Source of the DNA: Centroberyx gerrardi
Lineage: Eukaryota > Chordata > Actinopteri > Beryciformes > Berycidae
Direction: 5' to 3'
DNA: 64,000 nucleotides
Assembly: GCF_048128805.1 (NCBI RefSeq)
Contig: NC_135998.1
Location: 14,731,656 to 14,795,655, forward strand
Shown here: piece by piece, positions 30,701 to 42,414 of the stretch
Layout of the letters: every line of letters starts with the position of its first letter
How positions within the stretch are numbered: position 1 is the first letter of the stretch
Position numbers and translations under genes: made by a program
Notes under the pieces: model-generated
Database searches by the model: none
What the model saw: only the letters and a program-made list of their open reading frames with translations
What the model was told of the DNA's origin: nothing

Positions 30701-33616
30701 AAATAATCGACAGATTAATCGATAAAAAATGAAAATGAAAATAATCGTTAGTTGCAGCCCTACTTCATAGTGAATTAATTTGATCACCAGGATCCTAGTT
30801 GGCCAAGATATTTTTAGTCGATTATGCATTTTCAGAGATTTTTTATTCATGCTGTAACAGTTAATTTATTGAAGGGTATTTTTCAGCCATCCCATCAATT
30901 TATACAAAAGTCTTTGATTAACACTGGATTTAAAGGGGTAGTTTACATTGATTTGCAGAATAAAAATGTTGAAAAGACAGGCAGTTTTACCATTACAGGA
31001 CGTCCCGTTACCCACACTTCCCCTGGTCATCTATAGACTGTGAACCCCTGTCCTTTCTGATGCTGCCCTCTGGTGGACATTAGTGAGAACACACTTTACC
31101 AGATCACTCCATGTCCATTCATCTTCCATCTTGTGAATCTCTTAGCATTTCATTTCTTTTTGATCATAAGAACTGTGAATCTTATTCTACTGATTGATTT
31201 TTATTATACTGTAAGAATAATGTAATTTAAACAACATGTAAAAGTGATGCATTCATACATATTTTTTAATATGTATTCAACTTTTTAAGCATTAGTATTT
31301 TTTCCACCCACTCCCTGTCTTGTGTTGATTGACATCCCACCTGTCCTTCCTCTGTCTCTTCAGTGTGCGCAGAGTGAGCTGGATGGTGACACGGTTAAGA
31401 GTATCCTGGCAGAGTACAAGATCCACAACGCTGACATCACTCTGCGCAGCGACTCCACTGCTGATGACCTCATTGATGTCGTGGAAGGAAACCGGTAAGC
31501 AGCCGAGGGGGGCCGGGATGGTCCTGCCTTAGCCATTCCCAGTGGGTGTGGCTATTGGGAATCCAAAAACCATTCCAGTTCCTTCTACTCATCCTGCCCT
31601 CTTTGTTACGCATAAGCCTGCGTGTGTGGGCCTCAAGATTTTTTTAACAGCTATGTGTGCAAGTTACAAGGTGTCATTTCTTGCATTCTGTGAATTCTTG
31701 ACAGGGCTGCGCATTTTAATGCCAAAAGAATTCAACATTGTCCATGTACAAAAATCTAAGGGATCCCAATTTATCCCATTTCATTTCATGTACAATTTAA
31801 CCAAATGAGAAATCCAGGACATGGTCAAAATAAGAGGGGATGGGACATACATTAGGAATACACTTCCCTAAATAAATAACATGCACAACTTAGTGTTTTT
31901 TAACTCTGTCCGCCATTTCTGTTAAAAATGCAAGAGAAATAAACTCAATTCAATGAGTTTGTCTTGTACTAGACAACTCAAACTCAGCTTACCTGTAGCT
32001 TAATGAAGTCTACCAGTAAATGCAGTAAAAAAGCAGTGCAAAAGTTATAGTTTAGTTTGCAGTGGCATGAAAGAAATAATTTGAGGTTTTTTTTATTACT
32101 TGCTAACATAGCTAACTGCCAACATTTTAGACGGGGTATTCTGATATTATAGTGTTAACGTTAGCTAAGGTTGTAACAATGTTCTTATACTCACACCATG
32201 TGATGCTCCCAAAATAATACGCTCCTGATAATGCTGCTTTTGGCCAGCAAATCCTGTGATTGTACGCTGTGTTCAACATTGCTTTGATCTCAATGTAGAC
32301 AAACACATGAATAGTCGAATTAAGGATCTTGTCAGGGTTCCCAGTCAAGGCGGGGGTGTTTTATGTATTTATTTTTTTTATTTTTTTTTGTTAAGGCAGG
32401 TTACCATGGCTATAAAGCACTGTGGGAAACCCTGTACCATATCTACTAAATCATTTCACAAAAAGCTGATCACTGCTATAGAAATAAACAGTACTAGGGG
32501 AAATATTTTACATGTATTCACACAAAGCATGGAAAATTGTTTGCTTTTGGTATTATATTTGAGGTACTAGTATGAAAAATTTGCCTGTTGTTGGAGAGCT
32601 TTTATTTTGACTATACTCTGTATGTAAGCATGTATGTCTGTATGTGCTGAAATGCATCTACTCACATCCAAGAGACATTATTGACATTTGGAATGCACAA
32701 AGGTGTGAAATCACCCCAGGAAAATAATAATAATGATAATAATCTTTATTTAAATAATGAAAAGAAAAACGTGCTGTACCTTGCTGGTTGCTGCTTAGCG
32801 GGTAATTTCACACACGGCACCCTCTTACAATCGTTTGTCTCAACAGAGTCTACATCCCGTGCATTTATGTGCTCAACAAAATTGACCAGATCTCCATCGA
32901 GGAGCTTGACATCATCTACAAGGTGCCCCACTGCGTCCCCATCTCGGCCCACCACCGCTGGAACTTCGACGACCTGCTGGAGAAGATCTGGGACTACCTG
33001 AAGCTTGTCCGCATGTAAGAATGGTTTAGCCAGTAACCACAGGGGGGAGCCAAAGGGGGTGAAAGATAGATCCACACAGGAATCTTAACCATATATAATA
33101 CCATATAATATTTTGATCACTTCTTGTTTGTTGAGACTCAGTTGATTGACTCGGCATGGAAAATCTGAGTGAGATGATTGTGTTCATTTACAGCTACACC
33201 AAACCCAAAGGCCAGCTTCCCGATTACACATCTCCTGTCGTACTGCCTGACGAGCGAACTGCTGTGGAGGATTTCTGCTTAAAGATCCACAAAAACCTCA
33301 TCAAAGAATTCAAATAGTGAGTACCACAGCCTTGACTTATTTTCACTTTTTGGAAATTTTGTCTCTTTAGACACACATTTATCTTTTTTGTTTCTGTTTG
33401 TTTTTTTCATTATGTCCTGATTTCATCCCTGCAGTTGACATTAAGTTTCTCTGTTATGTTTAATAAGACATTGTTTTTTGATGATTCCAAGTTTCTAACT
33501 CTCCCTCTTCTTTCAGCGCGCTAGTGTGGGGTGCATCAGTGAAACACAACCCTCAGAAGGTGGGCAAAGACCACGTCATGGAGGATGAAGATGTTATCCA
33601 GCTGGTGAAAAAATAA
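27722..33616 (+). CDS. drg1: Developmentally regulated GTP-binding protein 1, nine exons
   Basis: Exons: 27722-27760, 29241-29364, 29530-29705, 29804-29873, 29989-30158, 31364-31494, 32847-33014, 33194-33316 and 33517-33616; all phases agree and give 366 aa (human DRG1: 367). Drg1 is a cytoplasmic OBG-family GTPase stabilised by ZC3H15 (DFRP1) and tied to translating ribosomes. The N-terminal helical region is [15 protein letters not shown]..., whose Lys matches human Lys22, the JMJD7 hydroxylation site. G1 is GFPSVGKS, G3 DLPG, G4 NKID and G5 SAH. A C-terminal TGS domain runs from about residue 290 and the protein ends DVIQLVKK. The start [11 protein letters not shown] is one residue shorter than human [12 protein letters not shown]. 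The gene is intact; intron 5 carries a hAT-type element. Confidence 0.97.
30387..30762. mobile_element. Non-autonomous hAT-type DNA transposon in drg1 intron 5
   Basis: The 376-base element has terminal inverted repeats TAGAGCTGCAAC and GTTGCAGCCCTA (one mismatch) and is flanked by a perfect 8-base target duplication CTTCATAG (30379-30386 and 30763-30770), as expected for hAT elements. Subterminal ATTAATCGAT palindromes mark the family that begins with gctgcaacgattaatcg, abundant in fish. It encodes no transposase. Confidence 0.9.
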
Positions 33617-33854
33617 AAGGAGTCTTAATTCCCTGCATGACCTGTTTATCACAGGGTGTTGCTCTACAGTTACTAAGTCATCAACCAAATCCATGAGAGC
33701 ATCTGTGTCTTGTGGTTCCCAGTTTTTTGGAAGGTGGAAAAGCAAAACATCAGTGCCAATGTTACAGTTAAAAGCCCCTTACAGTACTTAGCGCCATAAA
33801 TGGTTCGCATTGAATATCAGTTGAGCCTTGAATTAAAATTTTAAAAAGCTGTAC

Positions 33855-33860
33855 AATAAA
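33855..33860 (+). terminator. drg1: drg1 poly(A) signal
   Basis: AATAAA lies 239 bases after the drg1 stop, followed by a T-rich stretch, giving a short 3' UTR typical of this gene. Confidence 0.8.
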
Positions 33861-33879
33861 AACCTGAAAAAACAATCTT

Positions 33880-36800
33880 GCTGTCTATTTCATTCTTGTG
33901 CAACAGTTAGCTTTTCATTTGACCAGCAAAACAAAATGCATTTGTTTCACCCATCCACATGATGATATTGTCTTGTGTAAACATGTATTTAATGCTGACC
34001 ATCTCTCTTTTTTTCTTTTTAAATGAAGATGATTTAAGGTGCTACATGTGGTCTGCTACAATAATGTTACATCACTGCATCACATGCTGCATCACAGTTC
34101 CATGGATGCGTGTCCTGCCCGTTCTCTCAGAAACAGTCCAACACTAGTAGTAATAGTGATTCCACGACCGTCTCAGTCTGGCTCGGAGAAAAGGTTTCAT
34201 CTGAAAGCCCTGTCCACCTTGGTGATTTATGTGACATTGATGATGGAGGCAGTTACTCAGGCTGGTGGCCCACCCCCTCTCCCTGCGAGGGACGGCCACT
34301 CAGGTTAATCAGTTCATTCACTCAGACAGTCTGGGGACGTCGCACCCCAGCTGTTCACAACTACCAAGAATCCACACAGCACAATGAAGAGCATTTCATC
34401 AGATCCTGGAGCACTTCAGTATACGTGCATTATCTAAGGTCGATACGTGGTAACCTACCGCATGAGATGTAGCGGCCATTTTGTGTCTGAGCGCTTGATG
34501 CTGGCCAGTGATTACGCAGGACGGCGCCAGTGTGTACAGGAGTAAATATAGAGAATAGTATTATACAGTCAGCCTGGAAATCTGAAGAGTAAGAGACTGC
34601 ACACTCCGCCCAGGCCAACAGAAGAAATACAGCAAGGCCATATATGGTTTAGCCGAGTCTTTCAAAGGGTTCACAGCATCATGCTGCATTTACAGCATAT
34701 TTAATATGCTGTGCAGATGTGGCACTGCCATTGTGTGGTTTTAACATTATCATCTTACACTTAATTACTGCTTACACTTCATAAAATATACTTAAAATGC
34801 ACCATTGGATAGGAAAAGGTAGACCTGTAAATGTACACTTACATCCTTAGGGCAATACAAAACATTATTTAAGATCTATCTCATATATATAAAAATATAA
34901 CTACAATTTCAGCAGTCCTCACAGTCAAGTCTAGCTGCTTTGAGTAAAAGGATGTGAAATTATCTGCTTTACTTGTGTAAAGGCAGAGAAAAATGAGCTC
35001 ACTAAATTGGGCGATCACTAGTTTGCTAATTAGCTGCACACTGTGGTCATGGAGGACAACCGATTTGCAATTCCACAAAGCAACCATCTTTCCCTTTATA
35101 TATATGAGAATGCATTTAATTATTAAAAGTGCTACAAAGTGTTTTATTTCCTTAACGCATTTTTCATTCTTTGTTTTATCTTTTCTATTTTGGTTGTGCT
35201 GTAAAGAATTGTACCTCATTCACTACAATGTGTTTTGCTCTTATCTCAATTTTACACATGGAAATTTAATAAAGATGTGGATTTGCAACAAGATTCTGTT
35301 TCAGGTTTACAGATACATAAATAAAGTGGCTATTTGCAAAAGAGACAACACACTTGCTCTCAACACTTACTTCAACAAACTGAAACGGTCCAATGAGGAT
35401 GCTATCAAGAATGCATTTGATATTATAGACTACAGTTCATATTGAGACAGAAAATGTCCACTTTAGGAAAAGCTGCAGTGATTTCGAGCAGTGCATGCCT
35501 GTCCAGCAGCAGCAGCAGGATCAACACTCCTCGGACACCGCCTCTTCCCCACCCCCTTTTACCCTGTAAATTATAGCAGCACTTTAGCTAATGAAAGAGT
35601 TGAAGACCGGGCACTAATAAAAGCCATTAAGTGAATAAAGCACTTCCCCCTCTAACGAAATTAAAGAATCTGCCCGTTTGGAGAGGGAGGACTCTGTATT
35701 AATATTTATGAAATGCGGAACCAGGCCCCCCCAAACTCCCCAACCCACGGGCCAATCCCACCCTGCACAAGTCCTCCTTGCCAGTCCACCTATCCCAAGA
35801 GAAAACCACCCACCCCCTCCTAACTTGAAGGAGGGGCAGGAGATAGGGACTTGAAGGGTGTTGAAGACGCAGTCAGGACAGTCTGTCTCCAGGAGAGCAA
35901 GCCAGTAGACCCCAAGACACAGCTCAGAGCGCCCACTCTGCCTCTTCACTTTTCAGTCTGCTGCACTGTGCTGGGCTCCCAGCACCAACTTTGGGGCCAG
36001 CGGATGGAAAGGTGGGTTTCCTGGAAAGACCAGATGTGTGGAAGTGACTTTCCAAAGACACCAGCTGGAGTGTGTCAGTGAGATACTGAGTAAGGTATGA
36101 TTGAGTCTCATGTTTGTCGTGTTGTCTTGGTATTTTCTCGGGATGGTCTCTGTGACCCTTAGTGCCCGAGAAAATGTGGTTTGGTTTGAGTTATTTTTAT
36201 TTCAGTTGGGCGCTTTTTGTGATAGAGGACAAAGAGCATCTAAGCATCCTTCACTGAAGCGATCTGGAGGAGGAAAAGTCAAGCCTTCAAACTGAGAATT
36301 GGTAAGATGTTGAGTTTTCTGTAAGAGTTTGAAAGATCCTAACTCCAGGGATCCATGGCAACTGACAATTCTCAAAGAAAGAAAGAAAACAGAAAGAAGG
36401 TAAGACCGCACAATCATATGTCCATGTGTAAAAACCATCATGCCATCCCATCAGCTATACCGCATCCCATTGAAACATCCTCATTCTTCTGAAAAACCAA
36501 ACCATCCTGTTCACCAAGACCCACCATTTTTACCCAAAGTTCCCATTATTGTACCATTAATCCCATTTCGTCACTACAAATTTAGGGTGACTGTTTGGTG
36601 TATGCCGCATTAATATACAATGTGGTGTCTGCATGTTTATCTAATTTCATCACACAAAGTGCTTCAGTTGCCAGAGCTCTAAGTTGATTATCACACCAAG
36701 CCTTCTCATTTTAGTAAGATGTCCCTTGGGATCTGAGAAAGAAAGGTAACGAGATTGTCAAACCCTTTGGAGAGACTCCCCTAACAGCTCTCTCAGCCTG

Positions 36801-39800
36801 ATGGTATCATGACTCCTGACATTGTGTCCAGTGGCCGTTAACATGGTTAGGACTAAAACATCGAGAGTGGTTGTGTCTTTACTCCCGAGGAGACGGAAAA
36901 TGTCTACAGATGGACAAACAGCGATGCAGCTGTAACTGTCATCCTTCAATCCATTGGTGTCCTTGGCCACTAAGACTCTTTTTTGTTTTAGTCAATTAGA
37001 AGGAAAAGCTTGTTGGCTGTACTCTACGAGATGCTGAGGTTCTTAACTAGATCGCCATCGTATTACCCAAACTCTGTTTCCATTGATCACTTGAAAAACG
37101 CCCAATAGACTGATGGAGTACTAATTTGATTACCCAGCCCATCCTTCTGGCCTGCTGTAAATCATTCCATGAAAATTTTGAATATTTTAAAGTTCGCATC
37201 GTGGAATTGTGTCTACAAATTTTTCTCTTTCGTACGAACGTAACTCGTAGGATCGGGTGCGAAGGATGGGAGGGTGGGGTTTGACGCAGTTTGTGCGCAG
37301 GAAGGGTGTCGCCCCTTTTTTCCGCAGTGAGTGTGACCTATGACTAATCCTTTTTTTTTTTAAATTTTGCAGATGTTCCTAACTGCACCGTATTACAAAC
37401 ACTTCCCCTTATCCAATAGTTGTGTAAAGCGGTGGTGTCTTTTTTTGTCGATCACTCCACAAGCCGGGAACCCTTCCCTCACACCTTCGGACCTCCTGCA
37501 CCGCCACTCTTGGGCTGCGGACGCCACAAAACTGTGGGATTGTCCTTAGACAGCTCAGCAGACTTGTTGGAGATCAAAGGCATCAGAAAACATTTTAACG
37601 GACAATGGTGTATTTCTTTCAGGAGTTTCGACCCTCATGATTTTTGGCGTTTTGACCATAGTTGATCATGTCTGACCACAACTACGAAAGAAGATATCGT
37701 CTCTTTTACAGCTTTACAGCAAGTCTCTTCTAAACCAAGCTGGATAAGCTTTCCGGTCCCTCAGTTGCCTCAGACTGAGCTGGATCCAGTGTGACCTGTG
37801 ATGGGTTTCGCCTTTGCCCAGGACCCCATTGTGCTTGATCTAACCATGCAGTGCTTCTTCAGTCCATGGTTCTGCCAAGCACCTTGGAGGCTTGTGAGCG
37901 CTATCTGCCTTCTATTGTTATCAGCCCAATGTCAGCATTGTCCTCAAACTAACAAAAAAAAATGTACATTACCCTTTCCGAGTCACTAGATTACTTATTT
38001 AGTCAAAGTACAAAAGCAAAAATTGTAAAAGAAATAAAGCAGAACTATTTAACTTTTAACAATCTTGAGAAAATCATGACTGTTGGGCATGTAGGCGACA
38101 ACTGTTGGGGCTGAAGATCATAACTGACCAATAACCAGAAGGTAACTTTCATTATTTTGTGAAGATTTTTCATTTTCAGGCTCTAAGTCATTCAATAGAT
38201 GGGATTGTTGCATCATTTCATTGTCTCATGATATAGTCTAAGATACAGGACCGTGACCATGATTCTGGGTCTTAATAAATTTTATCTAAACAGCCTGTGT
38301 AGATATTTAGCACCAATGAATTCATTGATGTTGAACGGAGGGGAAGAATGGACCAAAAAAAGAGAGGGAGACTGATGGGGCTCGAGGGGTTTATATAATT
38401 TGCTCAGATAAAGCAGTTTAGTAATTTTCTCCACGCCAGTTAGTTCTGATGTGGCAGATTTGTGGATATGATCAATTACATTAAGTGCTCAGTGGCTTTT
38501 AACTGTGGCTTATAATTTCAGCTAGTAGAGGTCATATGTTAAAACAATGTGCACTCAATTAAGGCTGTGGACACTTCGCAAATCTGTAAATCAAACGATG
38601 AGACGTTGCGCAATGCCTAATATATATAAGCTGATGTGTTTTAGACTGTGAGTTTATGTTCCTGATATGATGATAAAATTATATCACTCTTGGTTCTGTG
38701 CAATGCATAACCACTTACTTTGAATCCAGTCTGTATGTCTTAATTTAAATCATGGAAATAAAATGTACATTTATAAACCGGGCTCCTCCTTTCTTTATGG
38801 CTCTCATTTAGTCAATTCAGTTTTTGCCGACAGCCCATGTGAGTTTACATGATGATGTACACTGCAAGATTTTCAGAGTTGAATCACTGTCAAAATGACC
38901 CAGCCAACGCACCAAGAGCCTTGTCTTTTTTTTTTTTTATTGAGTAAATGGTTTTTATCTTGAAGGAGAACTGACAACTCTCTTAGACTGGAAGTTTTTA
39001 TTCTTGCATTTGTCATATATCCTACATATTCCTGGAAAAACCCACCCAGCTTTCCTTTGTCTGGGGAATTTAACCTTGCCAGCAGTGTGTCGAGTGTATG
39101 CTAGAGTTGAAATAATAGACTATGGTCACTGGTGGTTCTACTCTTATTTTATCAAACTGCACTCTCCACGTGGATGGTGTGATGTGATAGTGACAATCTC
39201 AACTGTAGCTGTTATCTTAAATGCAGCGATTATTTACATGCACACAAAGGTTGTGTCTTGTTTCAAGCTTCCTATGAATACGCATTCTCAAATGTCAGGT
39301 TTCCTGACATACAAGCCCCAAAATATCTTTAATTGGAGATTCTCCACTGACAGGCATTTTAAGCAATATACTTGGGTGTGTTTCAGGTTGCCTAAAACCA
39401 AACAGACCACAGCAACCAGTGACTATTAACGCACAGATAACCTGGGCCACATTCCTATCAGGTAATAGCTACCAGCAACAAAATGTGATCTCTTCAAAGA
39501 AACATACAAGCTGGGGATCCCAAAGTAACCATAACATGGTAAGGTTTGCAAAACAAAGTTATCAATTAACTCTGTATAAATAAAGAATTATTGATGTGTT
39601 ATTGTAATGAAATCAAGTGTGTCAAAGTGTTAAGGCACAATGTTATTACCAGTGAGAAATGACTTCTACCAACGATTCTGGTAGCAAGACAGTTTAGATG
39701 TTAAAATGTATGGTAGCCAGTAAAGCAGAGAGTTTGTAAAGTCTTAAGCTGATTCCAGATCAGAGTGACAGTGCTTTCAGTAAACGGTTCAGTCTGTCAC

Positions 39801-39985
39801 TGACCATGCGCCGAGCAGGGAGTAGGGTTTACGGATTATCCCTTTAGATTGGACTGTAGCTGCCGTCTGGTACTAGCACAATGCTTATCGCTGTGTTTTC
39901 TCTGACTACCATGATAAACATGCTCAAAATAAAAAGCCACAAAGACCGAAGAGAAACACCAAACACTGTAAAATACACTCGAAAA
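33880..39985. other. Spacer between drg1 and stard7
   Basis: About 6 kb without a supported protein gene. Open frames at 34110-34472 (120 codons) and 34993-35445 (150 codons) match no family I recognise and carry no clear splice context. The stretch 35480-36100 is richer in GC than its surroundings. Splice-like sites from 36.1 to 37.4 kb are described separately. Confidence 0.5.
36206..38775 (+). ncRNA. Candidate spliced non-coding transcript
   Basis: An exon-like block at 36206-36301 has a good acceptor (tttttatttcag) and donor (Ggtaaga). Another strong donor (AAGgtaaga) starts at 36400. A strong acceptor (T-run plus ttttgcag) precedes 37373, and AATAAA occurs at 38757-38762. Together they could form a plus-strand transcript, perhaps starting before 36094 (donor gtatga at 36095). 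No conserved protein is encoded. The sites are seen; the transcript is inference. Confidence 0.25.
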
Positions 39986-42414
39986 TCTGTTTATTTGAAC
40001 CGATTAGTTGTTCCATTTCAATATTTCTGTAAATCACAGGGTTACGAGTGCACCAGCTCATACAATTTTCCATTTTTCTGTACACCATAATTATGCGGTT
40101 TCTAAAGTAATTAACATTTGGTAATCACAACAAATGTTATACTACTTGCAGAAAACAAACAAAAAAAAACCAGTATATGATGACTCTCTTTTGGACTACT
40201 GCAGGTGGCACAGGGGTGTCTACGGGTGACAGCACACCAGAATGTTACATTCGCAAGCGGAACATTCTCAAACGTTGCATACTGTTCAATTACGTTATTA
40301 TGCTCATTTTAATATCTCATGGCTCCGTTTGACCATACCAAGATGAAGATCAAACAACAATAGGCATTTAATTTCCTCCGTCACACTTTCAACATATCAA
40401 GCATGTCTTACATCTTACACTGCCAACAGTTTATTTTTTTTAAACAAAGCAGGAAACACTTTATTCACTGAAGATAATAGGAATTTTACATATTTTAGAC
40501 ATTAGGGGGATATATTAACTAATACTTAATACATGTACATGTGGGATTTATTTCACAAAAGTGGACCCTTCTTTAGACTCTACTAGAAAGAAAACTAGAA
40601 TTATACTGGCTTACTTAGCTGAAAGAGTTATCATAGCCGATTCATTCTGATGTACACCTACAACAAATTTTATGTCAAATTTTAGTACAAGATGAGATGT
40701 TTTCTAAACACAAACGGATGTCAACATATTTGTGCCAGATTGTCAGGCTGTAAACAGTGTAGTTAATTAGTACCACAGCATGTGGTATTCTTTGTACATT
40801 CACAAAACCCCCCGCAAACTCAGTTAATTACAACAGCAACAAGGATGATTAGGTCTAAGTAGTTTCAGTAGAACCTACACTTATAACAACCGTAATTGTA
40901 AAACAAAACAAACAAAAAAAACATTAGAATCACAATGATGCAGAAAGGAAATGTTACAAAGCTCGTCTTACTCGTGAGAACAAAGATTTGCACTACTCAA
41001 GTTAGGCTGCGGTTGTGTGAATGTACAGGATCTACAGTAACACACAGGAAATACAGACACCCATTACTCCAGTTGTGCAAACTACAGTGCAGTCTGCTAC
41101 AACAGGTGTTAACACCAGGGTATCTGACAATTTCTGAGTTGAAATGTTTCATCTACGTTTTCAACTCAAATGAAATGCAGAGGGGTTATGAGGTGGCACA
41201 AGTGTTATAAGTTTCTTTGATAAGGGCATCGGTTTATTAAAGAGTGTGTCTGTGGGGGTCGGGAGGGGTTGCATTACTGGTAAAATCAAAGTGAAGCGCA
41301 TTAGTACCATTGTATCTGAGGATTATGTGGTTGTCATAAGACACTATGCCCCTAATGGTGAAGGACTGGTTATCTTCAGAAGGCTGTTTTGTCAACGGTG
41401 GCAGTTTGAAACAGTCACTCAGACACGGTGGGACGGACAGTGTGAAAGCTGGGCTGTGCTGGGAGCAAAACATTGCCATCCACACAACATGAAGAAACCA
41501 TAGAAGCCCCAGAATATTCATCTCCAATCCTCTGGACAAACTTTCCCATTGAATCAAAATGTTTTGTTTTTTGTGGAGTCATTTTATTTTTTTTATCCGT
41601 CCTGTTCTGTCTTAGCAGGATCGATCACTTATGCTGCAAGCAAATCAGGAAACCAGTTGCCGGAGAGTCCATGCAATGAAGAGACTTGTTGGCATGTGTT
41701 CACCACGGACAACTCATCTCTGCATCTGTCAGTGAGGAAAACTTGGCCTACAGCTTAACTTTTGGATGACAATGTCCGTCAGAAGCCAATCAGTATCGTT
41801 GCTTGTACCTGTCTATCACTGCACAACCGTTGCCACGACATCTAGCAATCATCCAGCTCAAATCAGACAACAGACAGCAGTGCAGCGATGTGGTTGCTAG
41901 TGAACACAGCCAACCTTCAAAGTCAGGCATTGTTGGACATTGTCAGACAAGAACAATGAACATGGAGATGAGAGAAACAGTGCTTTGGCAATAGCATCTC
42001 TACAATAAGGGTATTTTGGCTCAGTCTCACCAATTGTTGCAGTACATATAGTATTAGCAAAAGGAGGCAAAGGGAACACCTTTCCCCTCATGACGTTGGT
42101 TGGCTAAGCAGAAGTAGTGGCAACACGGGCAGTCGGAATTTCCTGGCAACATTTCCTCCAAAGAGTGAAAATACTCTCACCAACACAGTCCGTTGTTCTC
42201 ATGACATCTCATCTAGGACCAATATAGTCGTGTCTGTGGTTGGACATACTGTATGTACATCTTCAACGTAGGTTGCAACTTCCATTTCATGTTCCCATTT
42301 ACTGCAATGTATCCATAAACTTGGTGTTGGGGATGGAGGGTTGAATCTGTGTTCAAGTGCAGGTGAAAACACACTAACATACCCCCTTCCAGTATGATGA
42401 TGATGATGATGATC
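39986..42414 (-). other. stard7: Probable stard7 3' UTR
   Basis: No exon of another gene is evident downstream of the stard7 stop. Several minus-strand AATAAA signals (TTTATT on the plus strand) occur, near 41233, 40431, 40463 and 39990, so the UTR end cannot be fixed. A short GAT repeat lies at 42393-42413. Confidence 0.4.

Noticed and set aside
34110-34472. 120-codon frame between drg1 and the next genes
   Set aside because: Serine-rich, no recognised family, no evident splice context; treated as chance.
34993-35445. 150-codon hydrophobic frame
   Set aside because: AT-rich sequence with chance codons; no family recognised, though its length is noted.
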